DNA of 64,000 nucleotides from Saprospiraceae bacterium (GTDB lineage: Bacteria > Bacteroidota > Bacteroidia > Chitinophagales > Saprospiraceae), in assembly GCA_029251525.1 (NCBI GenBank), contig JAQXDE010000065.1, positions 1-64,000 of the forward strand, read 5' to 3'. Of this stretch, positions 9,474-17,813 are shown piece after piece. A program made the position numbers and the translations under genes. Position 1 is the stretch's first letter. The number at the start of each line of letters is the position of its first letter. A model generated the notes under the pieces. That model saw only the letters and a list, made by a program, of their open reading frames with translations, was not told the origin of the DNA and searched no databases.

Positions 9474-9508
9474 CATAGTATTATCCATGAATTTTAAGAA
9501 AAATAAAA

Positions 9509-10345
9509 ATGAAAAATATTCCATTTATACTCTTGTTAGCTATTCTTTTATCTTCCTGCGTAGAGGAGAATCTTAATAATATTGCTGAAAATCAATTTGT
9601 GATAGAAGCCTTTTTATACGCAGGAGAACCCATCGATGATATTCGTATAAAAACTACTTATGATTTATCATCAGAAGAAGATGTTTCAGTACCAATCAAT
9701 AATGCCATAGTTACTTTAATTAAAAATGGAGAACGATATAATTTAATTTCTTCTGGTGATGATGGATTTTATAATTACCCTGGTAATGATGTAACTGTTG
9801 AAACTTATGATATTTTTCAATTAGAAGTGTCTTATAATGGTATTTCTGCAATGGCTGAGACAATTGTTCCTACGCCCACAATTGGTTTAAGCATATCAGA
9901 AGACTCCTTGTTCGTACCAATTCTACCTATTACTGCAGGGATGGATTCCATAGTCAATACCATTAGAAACTTTTTAACAAACTCAGTGATAAATGCAACT
10001 TGGGATAATCCAAATGAGGATCTATATTTCATGGTAGTGGAAAGTCTTAGCGATACGCTTGACCCTATTTTTCCAACTCAAGTAATTGATGTTTTGGCTC
10101 GATTTCGTTTTGTTTCAGAACCGACTGATGGAACATCTATTTCTTTTATAGCTGGGACTTTAGAGTCTTTTGGAACTTATTCCGTCAAGGTTTATCATAT
10201 CAATCAGGAGTATGCGGATTTGTACGAAAATCGAGAACAGGACTCCAGAGATTTGAATGAACCTCCTTCTAATATTACAAATGCGTTGGGCGTCTTTTCC
10301 GCTTTTAATAGCCAAGAAGTATTTTTTGAAGTGGCTCGAGAATAA
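9509..10345 (+). CDS. DUF4249 outer-membrane lipoprotein partner of the TonB receptor
   Basis: The protein has 278 residues. A lipoprotein signal has the lipobox LSSC, with C17 as the lipidated residue (MKNIPFILLLAILLSSC). The mature part starts with an Ig/transthyretin-like region (FVIEAFLYAGEPIDDIRIK, then GFYNYPGNDVTVETYDIFQLEVSY) and contains the TWDNPNEDLYFMVV stretch typical of DUF4249 proteins. Members are usually encoded next to a TonB-dependent receptor and are presumed surface partners of it; that role is inference. It lies 35 bp after the receptor stop, so the two genes are almost certainly co-transcribed. The C-terminus is FNSQEVFFEVARE, as expected of the family. Confidence 0.85.
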   Translation: MKNIPFILLLAILLSSCVEENLNNIAENQFVIEAFLYAGEPIDDIRIKTTYDLSSEEDVSVPINNAIVTLIKNGERYNLISSGDDGFYNYPGNDVTVETYDIFQLEVSYNGISAMAETIVPTPTIGLSISEDSLFVPILPITAGMDSIVNTIRNFLTNSVINATWDNPNEDLYFMVVESLSDTLDPIFPTQVIDVLARFRFVSEPTDGTSISFIAGTLESFGTYSVKVYHINQEYADLYENREQDSRDLNEPPSNITNALGVFSAFNSQEVFFEVARE

Positions 10346-10537
10346 ATATTTTTTGATGTTTTTACTAATGAGAGTTGTTAATGCTCTGACCGTTAATACC
10401 TCTTTGAATGGAAATGAGTTATGCTCCAAACTTATTTGTTTTAGGATCAGATTAAATAGCCCATATATTTGAAACTAAAAAAAATGTAGAATCGTTGGCA
10501 AATCTGTATATTCGCACCCAAATTCAATAATTAAAAT

Positions 10538-12658
10538 ATGTCAGATCCAAAAAGATATTTAGTTACTTCTGCTCTTCCGTATGCCAATGGTGAATTACAC
10601 CTTGGACATTTGGCTGGTGCATATTTACCAGCCGATATTTATGTGCGCTTTTTGCGATTGAAGGGGAAAGAGGTGGCATACATTTGTGGCTCTGATGAAA
10701 ATGGAGCCGCAATTACTTTGCGTGCAAAAAAAGAAGGAATTACCCCTCAAGAAATTGTCGATAAGTATCATAACTTATTCAAAACAACTTTTGAAAAACT
10801 AGGTATTTCATTCGATTATTATCACCGAACAAGTGCTCCCTTACATCATGAAACTGCTCAAGATTTTTTCAAGAAATTATTGGAAAAAGGAGATGAGTTT
10901 GAAGAAAAAGTAAGCGAGCAATATTATGATGAGGGTTATGATCAATTTTTAGCTGATAGATATATTATTGGAACTTGTCCAAATTGTAGCTATGATAAGG
11001 CGTATGGAGACCAGTGCGAAAATTGTGGAAAAGACCTTTCTCCTACTGAATTGATCAATCCAAAGTCCACATTGAGTGGCAATAAGCCAATCTTAAGATC
11101 AACTAAGCATTGGTTTTTTAAATTAGATAAACATGAAGCGTGGCTGAAGGAATGGATTGAAGAAGGAACGCTTGATGGCGAACCTCATCACAATGTAAAG
11201 TCATGGAGGAATCACGTGGTTGGACAATGTAAATCTTGGCTCGATGGAGGATTATTACCTCGTTCGATCACACGTGATTTGGATTGGGGAATACCTGTTC
11301 CTGTTGAAGGGGCAGAAGGAAAAGTATTGTACGTTTGGTTTGATGCACCGATTGGCTATATCTCTTCAACCAAACAATGGGCTGCTGAAAATGGAAAGAA
11401 TTGGGAGGATTATTGGAAAAGTGATGATGCAGAATTAGTACATTTTATTGGAAAAGATAATATCGTTTTCCATTGTATAGTCTTCCCTGCGATGCTAAAA
11501 GCACATGGTGATTATAACTTACCCGTAAATGTTCCTGCGAACCAATTTTTAAATTTTGAGGGCGATAAATTTTCTAAATCAAGAGGTTGGGGAATTGAGC
11601 AAGATGAGTATTTAAGAGTTTTTGAAAATTTCGAAAACAAAGAGGATGCTTTGCGTTATGCATTGATTCGCAACATGCCTGAAAATAAAGATAGCGATTT
11701 CAAATGGGATGATTTTGTTGATTTTCATGACAATGAGTTAGTGGCAAATGTGGGAAATTTTATCAATCGAGTTGTTGTTTTAACTAATAAATATTTCGAC
11801 GGGAAAGTACCTTCTCTTAGTGTTAATTTAAAAGAGCTATTGGCTGAAGTTGAAAATCTAACCCAACGATTATGTCAAGAAATTGAGAATTTTCAATTCA
11901 AACCAGCTATAGGTACTTTGATGGAAATATCAAGTTGGGGAAATACTTACTTGCAAGATGCCTCACCTTGGACGATTTATAAAACGGAGCCTGAGAGTGA
12001 AAAGATTAAAGAGGCAATGCTAGTAAGTTTGCAAATCGTTTCCTTATTGGGTATTTTGACAAAACCATTTTTACCGTTTTCTTCTGATAAAATTCAAAAG
12101 TTATTGAATCTGCCAGAAGTACAAGACGGTGATTTAGTTAAAATATTGAAATGTCTCCAAGATGGAAATCCGATTCTAGAAGCAGGTGGTCAAATTGGTG
12201 AGCCTACTTTACTTTTTGCAAAAATCAATGATCGTAAAGATAATTCTCGATTAGAAATAGTGAACGCACAAAAAGAGAAACTCAATGCAGCACTCAAAGC
12301 CAAAAAGGCAAGTGAAAGAGCACCAGTGAAAGATGAGGTTACTTTTGAAGATTTCTCTAAACTTGATATTCGAACTGGAACTATTATCGAAGCAGAAAAA
12401 ATGAAGAAGGCTGATAAACTATTGAAAATTAAAGTTGATTTAGGTTTCGAAGAGAGGACGGTTGTATCAGGTATTGCTAAGTTTTTCAAACCTGAAGATA
12501 TTATAGGCCAACAAGTACTTCTTTTGGCTAACCTTACTCCTCGGAAAATGAGAGGAGTTGAATCACAGGGAATGATTTTGATGACAGAGAATGAGAAGGG
12601 GGAATTGACTTTTGTGAGTGCAAAAGAAGGGTGGGGGAATGGATTTGGGGTGAATTAA
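10538..12658 (+). CDS. metG: Methionyl-tRNA synthetase
   Basis: This enzyme charges tRNA-Met, including the initiator, with methionine. It is 706 residues. The class I HIGH motif is HLGH (21-24) within PYANGELHLGHLAGAY. A zinc knuckle, CPNC and CENC around residues 147-163, is inserted in the connective peptide. The KMSKS loop is KFSKS (344-348). An anticodon-binding helical domain follows (about 390-560), and the C-terminal ~110 residues form the tRNA-binding OB fold (LDIRTGTIIEAEK, then GIAKFF and PRKMRGVESQGMIL). All expected residues are present. The gene stands alone and is followed directly by a strong bidirectional terminator. Confidence 0.97.
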   Translation: MSDPKRYLVTSALPYANGELHLGHLAGAYLPADIYVRFLRLKGKEVAYICGSDENGAAITLRAKKEGITPQEIVDKYHNLFKTTFEKLGISFDYYHRTSAPLHHETAQDFFKKLLEKGDEFEEKVSEQYYDEGYDQFLADRYIIGTCPNCSYDKAYGDQCENCGKDLSPTELINPKSTLSGNKPILRSTKHWFFKLDKHEAWLKEWIEEGTLDGEPHHNVKSWRNHVVGQCKSWLDGGLLPRSITRDLDWGIPVPVEGAEGKVLYVWFDAPIGYISSTKQWAAENGKNWEDYWKSDDAELVHFIGKDNIVFHCIVFPAMLKAHGDYNLPVNVPANQFLNFEGDKFSKSRGWGIEQDEYLRVFENFENKEDALRYALIRNMPENKDSDFKWDDFVDFHDNELVANVGNFINRVVVLTNKYFDGKVPSLSVNLKELLAEVENLTQRLCQEIENFQFKPAIGTLMEISSWGNTYLQDASPWTIYKTEPESEKIKEAMLVSLQIVSLLGILTKPFLPFSSDKIQKLLNLPEVQDGDLVKILKCLQDGNPILEAGGQIGEPTLLFAKINDRKDNSRLEIVNAQKEKLNAALKAKKASERAPVKDEVTFEDFSKLDIRTGTIIEAEKMKKADKLLKIKVDLGFEERTVVSGIAKFFKPEDIIGQQVLLLANLTPRKMRGVESQGMILMTENEKGELTFVSAKEGWGNGFGVN

Positions 12659-12677
12659 ATCGGTCCATGAATTTTCT

Positions 12678-12722
12678 AAAAAAAAGGGTATTACTGCTTT
12701 AAGCGGTAATACCCTTTTTTTT
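12678..12722. terminator. Bidirectional terminator after metG
   Basis: A 13-bp stem (AGGGTATTACTGC / GCGGTAATACCCT) with a 5-base loop is flanked by A and T runs. It is shared by metG (+) and the convergent TPR protein gene (-). Confidence 0.9.
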
Positions 12723-12734
12723 GAAAGGAATAGA

Positions 12735-13340
12735 TTATCTCATTTTTGGTCGTCGTCTTTTTCCTCCTGGTTGCATCATTTGTCTTCGGCCTTGTCCTTG
12801 GGCGTTTTTCATTTGTCCTCTTTGTTTAAAAGCTAAATCGAATTGAGCAATCTGATCTTTGATTTGTTGCTGAGTCACTTTAAGTTTTTTTGCATTCATA
12901 AAGTAAACTTTAGCCGCATTCCATTTTTGCTTTTGAGCATTTATGTTGGCTAGTTGTAATTGTACCATTGCCTTTTCATCATCAGTAGGCAAGTCGATAG
13001 CTTCTGCTTTTTTGAAATAAGCTTCCGCAGCATTATTATCTTTATTATTCATGGCCAATGAACCTTTGAGGATATTGTAAAAGGCTTTGTTAGTTTTGTA
13101 TAACCATTCCGGTTTCCAAATTAAATTCAACCTATTTTCTGCCTTTTCAAAATTACCTTCTTGAACTAATTGTGCAGCAGATTGTACAGTTCCTAATAAA
13201 AGGTAACTAGCCATTAATCCCAACCCAACTAATATAAATGGAAGGGCATACCAAAACCCTTGAAAGATAGCTAATAAAACACCACCTACTAAAAATAAAG
13301 CGATTAAGGCAAACTTGAGTTTTATATTGATTGAAAACAT
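12735..13340 (-). CDS. TPR-containing membrane protein, paralogue A
   Basis: The protein has 201 residues. Two N-terminal membrane helices (about 8-26 and 29-49) are followed by a cytosolic helical region with tetratricopeptide-like pairs (QEGNFEKAENRLNLIWKPEWL, then AFYNILKGSLAMNNKD, then AEAYFKKAEAIDLP and QKWNAAKVYFMNAKK). A low-complexity basic tail rich in Gln, Gly, Arg and Met ends it (QMKNAQGQGRRQMMQPGGKR). It is clearly paralogous to the protein encoded at 13980-14501: both share the layout of two helices, then GNFEKAE/GEVDAAE, then WLYKTNKAFY/FLLKTHQAYY. The function is unknown; TPR and membrane anchoring suggest a scaffold. A TATCTTTG -7-like element lies 105 bp upstream. Confidence 0.8.
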   Translation of the reverse strand: MFSINIKLKFALIALFLVGGVLLAIFQGFWYALPFILVGLGLMASYLLLGTVQSAAQLVQEGNFEKAENRLNLIWKPEWLYKTNKAFYNILKGSLAMNNKDNNAAEAYFKKAEAIDLPTDDEKAMVQLQLANINAQKQKWNAAKVYFMNAKKLKVTQQQIKDQIAQFDLAFKQRGQMKNAQGQGRRQMMQPGGKRRRPKMR

Positions 13341-13444
13341 TGTAGTATATTTTTGATTCTTAGATAAATTATGGTTTTGCTAGAAATTTAGTTAAGAATA
13401 TTTTTAAAGTAAATTTGTTTAAATCGTTGATGGTCAGCGACAAG

Positions 13445-13452
13445 CAAAGATA
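13445..13452 (-). promoter_or_regulatory. Putative -7 element for paralogue A
   Basis: The minus strand reads TATCTTTG followed by C, a match to the Bacteroidota -7 consensus, 105 bp before the ATG at 13340. The -33 side is not convincing. Confidence 0.3.
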
Positions 13453-13467
13453 CAGAACTCTATGAAC

Positions 13468-13971
13468 TTACTTTTGAATTTCGTAAAAAAGTTGTACTAA
13501 ACCAGTTGAATAAGTTTTGGTATCAGTTAGTTTTAATTTTTTTTTGAATATCAGTTTTTTCAAAAAGAGGCATACATCTCCAAGGATTAATGGATGAACT
13601 GCAATTATTAATTCATCTACATGGTTTAATTTAATCATAGTAGTTGTCAAATTTACTCCCTCAAAAAGCCAAATGTTTTTACCATCAGAATTTACTATTT
13701 TGTTAACTTCTTCTGCAATATTTCCATTAATAATTTTTGCTTCTCGATCTGTATTATTTAGAGCGTTGGAAAATACGATTTTCGTTTTATCTGCAAATGC
13801 ATCAGGTGCCATTTCTAGTAATTGCTCATAACCTTTTCGTCCAAAAAAATAGTATCTATTTGGTTTGAAAAGGCTGTTATTCCTTAATCTTGATCTGTAA
13901 AACACTAATCAATTTCACCATTCATTCCCTCTATAAATGAATCAGTAGTCACATAAATTTAAAGACACTTT
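13468..13971 (-). pseudogene. Broken dihydrofolate-reductase-like (RibD C-terminal domain) gene
   Basis: A 145-codon frame (13905-13468) carries the C-terminal part of a DHFR/RibD_C family protein: FFGRKGYEQLLEM, KTKIVFSNAL, IWLFEGVNLTTTMIKLNHVDELIIAVHPLILGD. The N-terminal ~40 residues that the family needs are absent from it. They appear just upstream in another frame, as VTTDSFIEGMNGEID (about 13959-13912, compare VSxDGFIAGPNGEIDW), ended by a TAG where the family has Trp. A further shift separates this from KVSLNL, and the expected start would overlap the stop of the preceding gene with ATA in place of ATG. At least two frameshifts and a stop make this a pseudogene. The remaining frame could still be translated, but without the cofactor-binding N-terminus. 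Confidence 0.75.
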
Positions 13972-13979
13972 TCTTTTTT

Positions 13980-14501
13980 TTATGATCTACCTTTTAATGC
14001 CTCCGATAATTTTTTCAAATTTTCTTTTATCATCAAATCATTGGAATTATATGTTTCTGCTTTGAGTCTATATTCATTTGCCAATTTGTATTCCTTTTTT
14101 ACAAAATGAACATGGGCAATATTTATTGCAACCAAGGCATTATCAGTATCTGATTTCAACCCTATTATTAGGGCTTGTTTTAAATGTTGTTCACCAAAGC
14201 CAGTTTGTTTTTTCTGCAATGCAACCATGCCCAAAACAAAATAATAATATGCTTGATGAGTTTTCAATAAAAAATTTGGTCGCTTGATTTGTAGTATTAA
14301 ATCTTCTGCCGCATCAACTTCGCCTTTATTTAATTTGCCGAAAGCCAACATTACATTTCCAAATAAAAAATGGGTAGTTAAAATAATAATACCAGCTAAA
14401 TACATGTACCAAGCGGAACTGAAACCAACATTGGAATGAATAAGCGCACCAAGAATGATGATGGCAATTCCAATTAAAAATCTAATGCGAGCTAAAAACA
14501 T
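13980..14501 (-). CDS. TPR-containing membrane protein, paralogue B
   Basis: The protein has 173 residues with two N-terminal membrane helices (about 5-23, 30-50). A helical TPR-like region follows: NKGEVDAAEDLILQIKRPNFL, KTHQAYYYFVLGMVALQKK, GEQHLKQALIIG, KKEYKLANEYRLKAETYN. It shares its plan and several motifs with the protein encoded at 12735-13340 but lacks the basic tail. The two lie in the same direction with a dead reductase gene between them, so a tandem duplication with a passenger, or insertion between duplicates, is plausible. The stop codon directly abuts the presumed ancestral start of the pseudogene. The function is unknown. Confidence 0.8.
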   Translation of the reverse strand: MFLARIRFLIGIAIIILGALIHSNVGFSSAWYMYLAGIIILTTHFLFGNVMLAFGKLNKGEVDAAEDLILQIKRPNFLLKTHQAYYYFVLGMVALQKKQTGFGEQHLKQALIIGLKSDTDNALVAINIAHVHFVKKEYKLANEYRLKAETYNSNDLMIKENLKKLSEALKGRS

Positions 14502-14546
14502 TTTTTTTATTTAGGAGATGTCAGATAATTACCCAAAAGTTAAAAC

Positions 14547-15260
14547 TTATTTATTTTTTAAGATCCAATTTCCTTTCACTTCCAAGTAACTTCCTTTTGG
14601 AAAAACTGCTTTAAAATCTTTATTAAAAAAATCTTTTGTCCTTTCCATATCTTTTGGGAAGCTGGCCAAACGATTATATAATAAAATGCCTTCGTCGGTC
14701 AACAACGTTTTTAGTTTTTCCAAAAAAATATTCTTCTCAAACTCTTCTGGAATCACATCGTCCAAAAAAATATCCATGCAAATTAAATCAAACTTTAGTT
14801 CAGTTTGCATGACATAGGCAAATGCGTCGACACATATGCATTGGATATTTGACTCAAGTTGAGGTAAGGCATATTTGGATGCGAGATAGATGACTGATTC
14901 GTCAATTTCGATAGCAGTATAATTATATTTTTTTTCGAAATTTTTTTCTAACATCAAAGGGATACTTCCCAGGCCTAAGCCTAAGATCAATACATTTTTG
15001 ATAGGATTTTCATCTAGATTAATTTGTTTAAAGGCATCAAAAAAGTTGTCATATAAATCTTCAAAGGAGTATATCGCACTTGCTGTTGCCAACTGATATC
15101 GGCCACGGCTTAGACTCACATATAGATGTGGATTGACCTCACTTGGTGCACTTTCGATGTGAAATTCAAAAAAGTAACTAAGTATATTTTTCCAAAAAGG
15201 AGGTTGAATAGGTTTGATGATAAATAAATTTAGTGATAAGTTTATTTTGAACTTTCCCAA
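14547..15260 (-). CDS. Spermidine synthase-like / class I SAM methyltransferase-fold protein
   Basis: The protein has 237 residues. It has the Rossmann core of polyamine synthases and related methyltransferases: NVLILGLGLGSIPLML (motif I), then AIEIDESVIYLASKY (acidic end of strand 2), then CVDAFAYV, then DLICMDIFLDDVIPE and GILLYNRLA. The GLGLGSIP form of motif I resembles fused-MFS/spermidine-synthase-like proteins. The aminopropyltransferase signature is not complete, so a true spermidine synthase activity is doubtful and the substrate is open. The start overlaps the end of the GlmU-like gene by 19 bp, indicating co-transcription. Confidence 0.75.
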   Translation of the reverse strand: MGKFKINLSLNLFIIKPIQPPFWKNILSYFFEFHIESAPSEVNPHLYVSLSRGRYQLATASAIYSFEDLYDNFFDAFKQINLDENPIKNVLILGLGLGSIPLMLEKNFEKKYNYTAIEIDESVIYLASKYALPQLESNIQCICVDAFAYVMQTELKFDLICMDIFLDDVIPEEFEKNIFLEKLKTLLTDEGILLYNRLASFPKDMERTKDFFNKDFKAVFPKGSYLEVKGNWILKNK

Positions 15261-16453
15261 CTTCGGTTTCTTGAAGTTAATTCAAAAACTTTTTTTAATA
15301 TCTTTCTCTCTACTTCGTCAAATTCAATTTTTCTTCGGGCCATTACTTTTTCAGCAGTATCAAATGCTTTGTCCGTTTTATAGGTTCTTAAACCTTTTGA
15401 TCCTCCCCATGAGAAAGAAGGAATGAAATTTCGTGGATAACCGGCTCCAAAAACATTGGTAGAAACACCAACTACAGTTCCGGTATTAAACATTGTATTG
15501 ATCCCTGCTTTGCTGTGGTCGGCCATGATTAAACCACAAAACTTTATGCCAGTTGGCACAAATCGTTCACTTGGATAATCCCATATCTTTACATTAGAAT
15601 AATTATTTCTCAAATTAGAAGTATTTGTATCTGCTCCTAAATTGCACCATTCACCTAAAACGGAATTCCCCATATATCCTTCATGTCCCTTGTTAGAATA
15701 GCCCATAATAACCGAGTTGACAACTTCACCACCTATTTTAGAATGAGGTCCGACAGTTGTTGGGCCATAAACTTTAGCACCCATTTTTACTACCGAATGA
15801 TCGCATAATGCAAATGCTCCCCTAATCATAGCACCTTCCATAACTAAGGCGTTTTTTCCTATAAAAATTGGCCCTTCTGTTGCATTTAGAATGGCACATT
15901 CAATTATTGCACCTTCTTCAACGAAAATATTTTCAGGGGCAATTACTCTATTGGAACTAGAAATTGGAGCAGAAATTTTATTTTTTGTCAATAAGTCATA
16001 ATCCTCCTGAATTGCTTCACCATTTATCTTAAAAATATCCCAAAGGTTATTTATTTTTAAAAAAGGAGTATTCACAACATCAAATCCTCCCAATTCCTCG
16101 ATTTCTTCATTATTAATTAAATGCTCAAATTGGTTTTCATCTAAGCGAGTGGCAATTAATTCTCCATCTTTTAACAACGCCTCGTTAGGAGATAATTCCT
16201 GAATTAACTGAACTAACTCTGGAGAAGGTAAAACAGAACCATTAATTACAATATTATCCTCCTCAATTTGAATTGGAAATTTATCAACCAGATAGTCTTG
16301 AGTTATATAGGAGATATTATCTACCTTCAGGTGATGTCGCCACTTTTCTTTAATGGTCAAAATACCAACACGTAATTCACCCACAGGGCGAGTATATGTT
16401 AGAGGTAATAAGCGCTCTCGTACATCATCGTCAAAAAGTATAATATTCGGCAT
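15242..16453 (-). CDS. GlmU-like putative sugar nucleotidyltransferase / acyltransferase
   Basis: The protein has 403 residues. The N-terminus MPNIILFDDDVRERLLPLTYTRPVGELRVGI-type segment is characteristic of the Bacteroidota GlmU-family proteins, with a reduced nucleotidyltransferase-like domain (to about residue 165). Left-handed beta-helix hexapeptide repeats follow (about 175-370), such as IECAILNATEGPIFIGKNAL, MIRGAFALCDHSVVKMGAKV and VGPHSKIGGEVVNSVIMGYS. The last part has NTGTVVGVSTNVFGAGYPRN. It is probably involved in activating or acylating an amino sugar for the envelope, but it is not the canonical 450-residue GlmU and the reaction is unproven. It is first in an operon with the methyltransferase-like gene. 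Confidence 0.75.
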   Translation of the reverse strand: MPNIILFDDDVRERLLPLTYTRPVGELRVGILTIKEKWRHHLKVDNISYITQDYLVDKFPIQIEEDNIVINGSVLPSPELVQLIQELSPNEALLKDGELIATRLDENQFEHLINNEEIEELGGFDVVNTPFLKINNLWDIFKINGEAIQEDYDLLTKNKISAPISSSNRVIAPENIFVEEGAIIECAILNATEGPIFIGKNALVMEGAMIRGAFALCDHSVVKMGAKVYGPTTVGPHSKIGGEVVNSVIMGYSNKGHEGYMGNSVLGEWCNLGADTNTSNLRNNYSNVKIWDYPSERFVPTGIKFCGLIMADHSKAGINTMFNTGTVVGVSTNVFGAGYPRNFIPSFSWGGSKGLRTYKTDKAFDTAEKVMARRKIEFDEVERKILKKVFELTSRNRSWESSK

Positions 16454-16606
16454 AGCAGTTTATATATGTTTTTTTTGTAAAAATATTCTTTTCGGCCACG
16501 TTTTTAGAAGATAATCACAACTAATTTTCTCTTCGGCTATTTTTTTGCTTGAATATAATTTTGTTGGGTGTTTAGATAATTCGAGATCAAGGATGGTCTT
16601 GCAATA

Positions 16607-16642
16607 AAAAAAAAGTCTTGAACAACGTTCAAGACTTTTTTT
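16607..16642. terminator. Terminator downstream of rpmE2
   Basis: AAGTCTTGAAC / GTTCAAGACTT with a 3-base loop (AAC) is flanked by a 9-base A run and a T run. It acts as a rho-independent terminator on the minus strand after L31, 28 bp past its stop. Confidence 0.88.
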
Positions 16643-16669
16643 CAAAAAAGAAGGATAAGGAAGTGGAAG

Positions 16670-16963
16670 TTATTCCGCTGCGTTTTCTTCTGATTCTTGG
16701 GCAGTTGGATTTGCTTTTGCAAACTTTGCGAATTTCTTATTGAATTTATCAATTCGCCCAGCTGTATCAACAAACTGCATTTTTCCGGTAAAGAATGGAT
16801 GAGAGGCTGCGCTTATCTCCATTTTGATAAGTGGGTAAGTTTCACCTTCAAACTCTACAGTTTCTGATGTATCTGCACAGGATTGGGTGATAAATTCTAC
16901 ATCATTTGAGATGTCTCTAAAAACCACTTTTCTATAATTCTTTGGATGAGTATCTTTTTTCAT
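16670..16963 (-). CDS. rpmE2: 50S ribosomal protein L31 type B
   Basis: The protein has 97 residues: MKKDTHPKNYRKVVFRDIS at the N-terminus, SHPFFTGKMQFVDTAGRIDKF in the core, and an acidic, Ala-rich tail. It lacks the CxxC zinc cysteines of type A L31 (the single Cys is in SCADTSE), so it is the zinc-independent form. It sits on the large subunit at the bridge to the small subunit. It is a single-gene transcript, with a TATCTTTG -7-like element 30 bp upstream and a strong terminator downstream. Confidence 0.96.
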   Translation of the reverse strand: MKKDTHPKNYRKVVFRDISNDVEFITQSCADTSETVEFEGETYPLIKMEISAASHPFFTGKMQFVDTAGRIDKFNKKFAKFAKANPTAQESEENAAE

Positions 16964-16992
16964 TATAATATCTTTTTTTCAAAATTGGAGTG

Positions 16993-17024
16993 CAAAGATA
17001 AGCTTATTAATGTTTAATTAAAAC
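16993..17024 (-). promoter_or_regulatory. Putative promoter of rpmE2
   Basis: The minus strand has TATCTTTG (17000-16993) with GTTT about 20 bases upstream (17024-17021). This is close to the Bacteroidota TTTG-N19/20-TAnnTTTG pattern, 30 bp before the L31 start. Confidence 0.45.
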
Positions 17025-17193
17025 GAATATGTGATATTTTTTTTAAAAAAGAGCTAAAAAAAGACTTTTTTCCTTATTGTTTTAAAAAAGATCACATTTT
17101 TCACGATTATGGTCTATTTCCAATGCCATGATACAAGAACAACGCGATTAATTTTTGGACCTTTTAATGAAATGAATTAAGCACAAACTTCAA

Positions 17194-17556
17194 TTAGCCA
17201 GGGAAAAATGCATCTTCAAAATGCTTAATGGTAAAACTCTTTTCATTTTTATAAATAATAGAAATAATGTCAAAACGAACTTCCCAATTATGCCCAATTT
17301 GTCGCATATAGGCAGCCCCTGCGTTAGCAATTAGATTCTCTTTTTTCTGATTTACGGCAATCTCAGGTTCTCCATAGTGATTATTATTTCGAGTTTTTAC
17401 CTCTACAAAAACCAAAATTTTATTATTCTTGGCAATAATATCTATTTCTGATCGACGATGTCGCCAATTTTTTTCCAAAATATGATATCCTTTTTGCTTT
17501 AAAAAGGAAACAGCAAGTTGTTCTCCAAGTTTCCCAAGTATGTTATTCCAAGCCAT
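17194..17556 (-). CDS. YraN family (UPF0102) nuclease-fold protein
   Basis: The protein has 120 residues, the normal length. N-terminal LGEQLAVSFLKQKGYHILEKNWR is followed by the PD-(D/E)XK-like core RSEIDIIAKNNKILVFVEVKTRNN, in which D, E and K (the EVK motif) are all present. PEIAVNQKKENLIANAGAAYM and WEVRFDIISI follow. The family is related to Holliday-junction resolvases by fold; its cellular role is not settled. The gene stands alone, with no obvious operon partner. Confidence 0.9.
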   Translation of the reverse strand: MAWNNILGKLGEQLAVSFLKQKGYHILEKNWRHRRSEIDIIAKNNKILVFVEVKTRNNNHYGEPEIAVNQKKENLIANAGAAYMRQIGHNWEVRFDIISIIYKNEKSFTIKHFEDAFFPG

Positions 17557-17813
17557 GTTCTTTTTCCCTCTAAAGGAACCTGTTTGTGAAATAATTAGAA
17601 GTTTTTGAAATTTTCATTTGAAAGAATAATATCGATTTTGCTTCTTGTGTCGGATTGAATATCGGAAAATATCTTTATTTTTGACCCAAAAAGAAAGAAT
17701 TTCTTCTGAAATAAACGATATAAGGATATTCTTTTACCTATTCAAGAATCACATTACAATCACAAGAAAAGGGTAATCTGTAATGCATTAACAGTTAGCC
17801 GGTCAAAAAAAAC

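Noticed and set aside
10480-10537. Possible promoter TATATTCG before metG
   Set aside because: No -33 element was found at the right spacing, and the -7 match is imperfect.
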